Assembly (NCBI RefSeq): GCF_000227115.2
Contig: NC_016486.1
Location: forward strand, 930,001-994,000
Source: Naumovozyma dairenensis CBS 421
Lineage: Eukaryota; Ascomycota; Saccharomycetes; Saccharomycetales; Saccharomycetaceae
Direction: 5' to 3'
DNA length: 64,000 nt
Positions 62,949 through 64,000 of this stretch are shown in pieces. Within the stretch, counting starts at the first letter, position 1; every line of letters begins with the position of its first letter. Both the position numbers and the translations under genes were made by a program. The notes under the pieces were generated by a model, which saw nothing but the letters and a program-made list of their open reading frames with translations, ran no database searches and was not told the DNA's origin.

Positions 62949-63816
62949 ATTTTACGTTGTCTTTTTTTTATCTTGTTTCAGATTTTTAGGAATGGAAAGA
63001 ATTAATGTAAATGTGTAAGAAATTGCTTCTAGTTTATCGTAAAGGAGTGGACAATATTGGAAAATAAATAAATAAATAAATAAGTAAATGAATGGAATGG
63101 ATATATGCTATATCTTTGAGTTTTTGTTAAAGGAATGGACGAATAAAACGAAGTTTGCTGTTTTGATAATAGTTTTAAAACAATAGAGGGACGAGATTGA
63201 GGCCACCCTCTAGTTAGGTATATCGTGTATGTTAAATAGAGTTTGTGTTTTTTGAATATAATGGACAGGTATTTCAACGAAAATAAATAATAGCAACTAC
63301 AATTATATGTTCTTTAAAGTAGAGGATAGTGATAAGTGTACAGATCAAATACATGTTTGTTAAATCAATTTGCTATTGCCTGTTTAACTTTCTTTTATTT
63401 CATTTTCAAAGACAATCTGTATTTTTCTACCCGCAAATCCTTACGCGGGTGATTTACAGGCGGTCAGGCCGGGTAACAGTTATTAAAACGACAGTGACAT
63501 TTTTCTCAATATTTATACAACAAAAAAAAAGGCCTCATAAATCAAATTACACCTTGTAGAGTCGACGTGTGGTTCCGAAAATGAGTCTTCAATGTGTTTC
63601 AGAACCATAACCCAGGTAACTTATTTCATACTAAACAGTGAAGTTATATAAGGATCAACAAATTAATTATTTTTTGATATTGAACTTGTCACAACTTCCC
63701 CCTGAGTATTTTGGTTCCTGATCATCTTGCAGAAAAAAGTGACATGCGTCCAATACTTCTATATTTTTTTTAAATGCTGTAGAGTTACATTCATCTATAA
63801 AAGACCTCCTGAATGC
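62949..63816. promoter_or_regulatory. LRG1 upstream region with a Reb1-type site
   Basis: About 870 bp upstream of LRG1, also downstream of the partial frame at the window end. CGGGTAA at 63470-63476 matches Reb1. An AAAT-type repeat is at about 63062-63083. No full gene is seen. Confidence 0.45.
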
Positions 63817-64000
63817 TTAAGAAGAGGTTTCGTTGGAATGTAAAAATTGACGAACTTCATCTGAAGATCTTGTACTAATGCAAAATTTTGTTCTTCTACC
63901 CCGAGCTTTGTCTAATTCCCAGGTGAGAAGCAACAGTTGCCGATTGCCTTGCCTTTCTAAGTGAGAGAAGAGAGTCTCGTCAAGAGATGGCCACTCGCCC
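63817..64000 (-). CDS. 3' end of an unidentified gene, cut by the window edge
   Basis: On the minus strand a frame runs without stop from the window edge (first full codon at 63999) to TAA at 63817-63819, giving 60 residues. Composition looks coding: SLDETLFSHLERQGNRQLL, then TWELDKARGRRTKF and SSDEVRQFLHSNETSS at the end. I do not recognise the family. The neighbour beyond LRG1 could be a gene of either duplicated segment. A chance frame of 60 codons in this AT-rich DNA is possible but less likely. Confidence 0.4.
   Translation of the reverse strand, partial: GEWPSLDETLFSHLERQGNRQLLLLTWELDKARGRRTKFCISTRSSDEVRQFLHSNETSS

Noticed and set aside
1..64000. CRISPR arrays, operons, ribosome-binding sites and other bacterial features
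   Set aside because: None seen; all tandem repeats are simple microsatellites or coding repeats, and the window is a yeast nuclear chromosome.

Overview
This is a nuclear chromosome segment from a budding yeast of the Saccharomycetaceae. The evidence is AT-rich intergenic DNA, genes almost all without introns, a standard genetic code, one clear TACTAAC branch point, and a gene order that follows Saccharomyces cerevisiae chromosome IV left arm from YDL219 (DTD1) to YDL240 (LRG1). Three genes, GCR2, IES2 and ZWF1, sit on chromosome XIV in S. cerevisiae, where the whole-genome-duplication sister of this region lies. The window therefore looks like a post-duplication species that kept a different subset of duplicates, perhaps Naumovozyma or Kazachstania; the genus is a guess. 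Synteny statements rest on remembered S. cerevisiae order, not on a search.

Layout. 1-1.0 kb: microsatellite-rich DNA. 1.0-21.6 kb: DTD1(-), CDC13(+), FMP45(+), HBT1(+, with signs of an unannotated intron), WHI4(+), SHS1(-), GCR2(+), GCS1(+). 21.6-25.9 kb: a 4.2 kb gene-poor stretch upstream of HO, with decayed retroelement-like sequence and two cell-cycle (SCB-type) sites near HO. 25.9-42.5 kb: HO(+), a mitochondrial-tRNA-like fragment, SSB1(-), PTP1(-), BRE4(+), MFG1(-), IES2(-), GYP7(+). 42.5-50.3 kb: the accessory region. It has another retroelement-like relic, then two direct copies of a decayed hAT-type DNA transposon flanking 2.8 kb that carries an intact NQO-type quinone reductase gene. 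50.7-63 kb: YPD1(+), PHO13(-), AIM6(-), GUD1(+), ZWF1(+), LRG1(-). The last 184 bases hold the 3' end of an unidentified minus-strand reading frame.

Most genes are housekeeping: telomere capping (CDC13), septins (SHS1), mating-type switching (HO), ribosome-associated Hsp70 (SSB1), osmosensing phosphorelay (YPD1), Ypt7 and Rho1 GAPs (GYP7, LRG1), the pentose phosphate pathway (ZWF1) and purine salvage (GUD1). They are unlinked in function and no operon-like logic applies. The most unusual object is the 7 kb block at 43246-50243. Its two outermost transposon ends are bordered by the same 8 bp (GCTGGACA), while the two inner ends are bordered by different 8-mers. That is the pattern expected if the pair of hAT elements and the gene between them moved together as one composite transposon. 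Two assembly gaps (20 N at 47303-47322, 651 N at 48647-49297) fall in this block, so the structure needs checking against reads.
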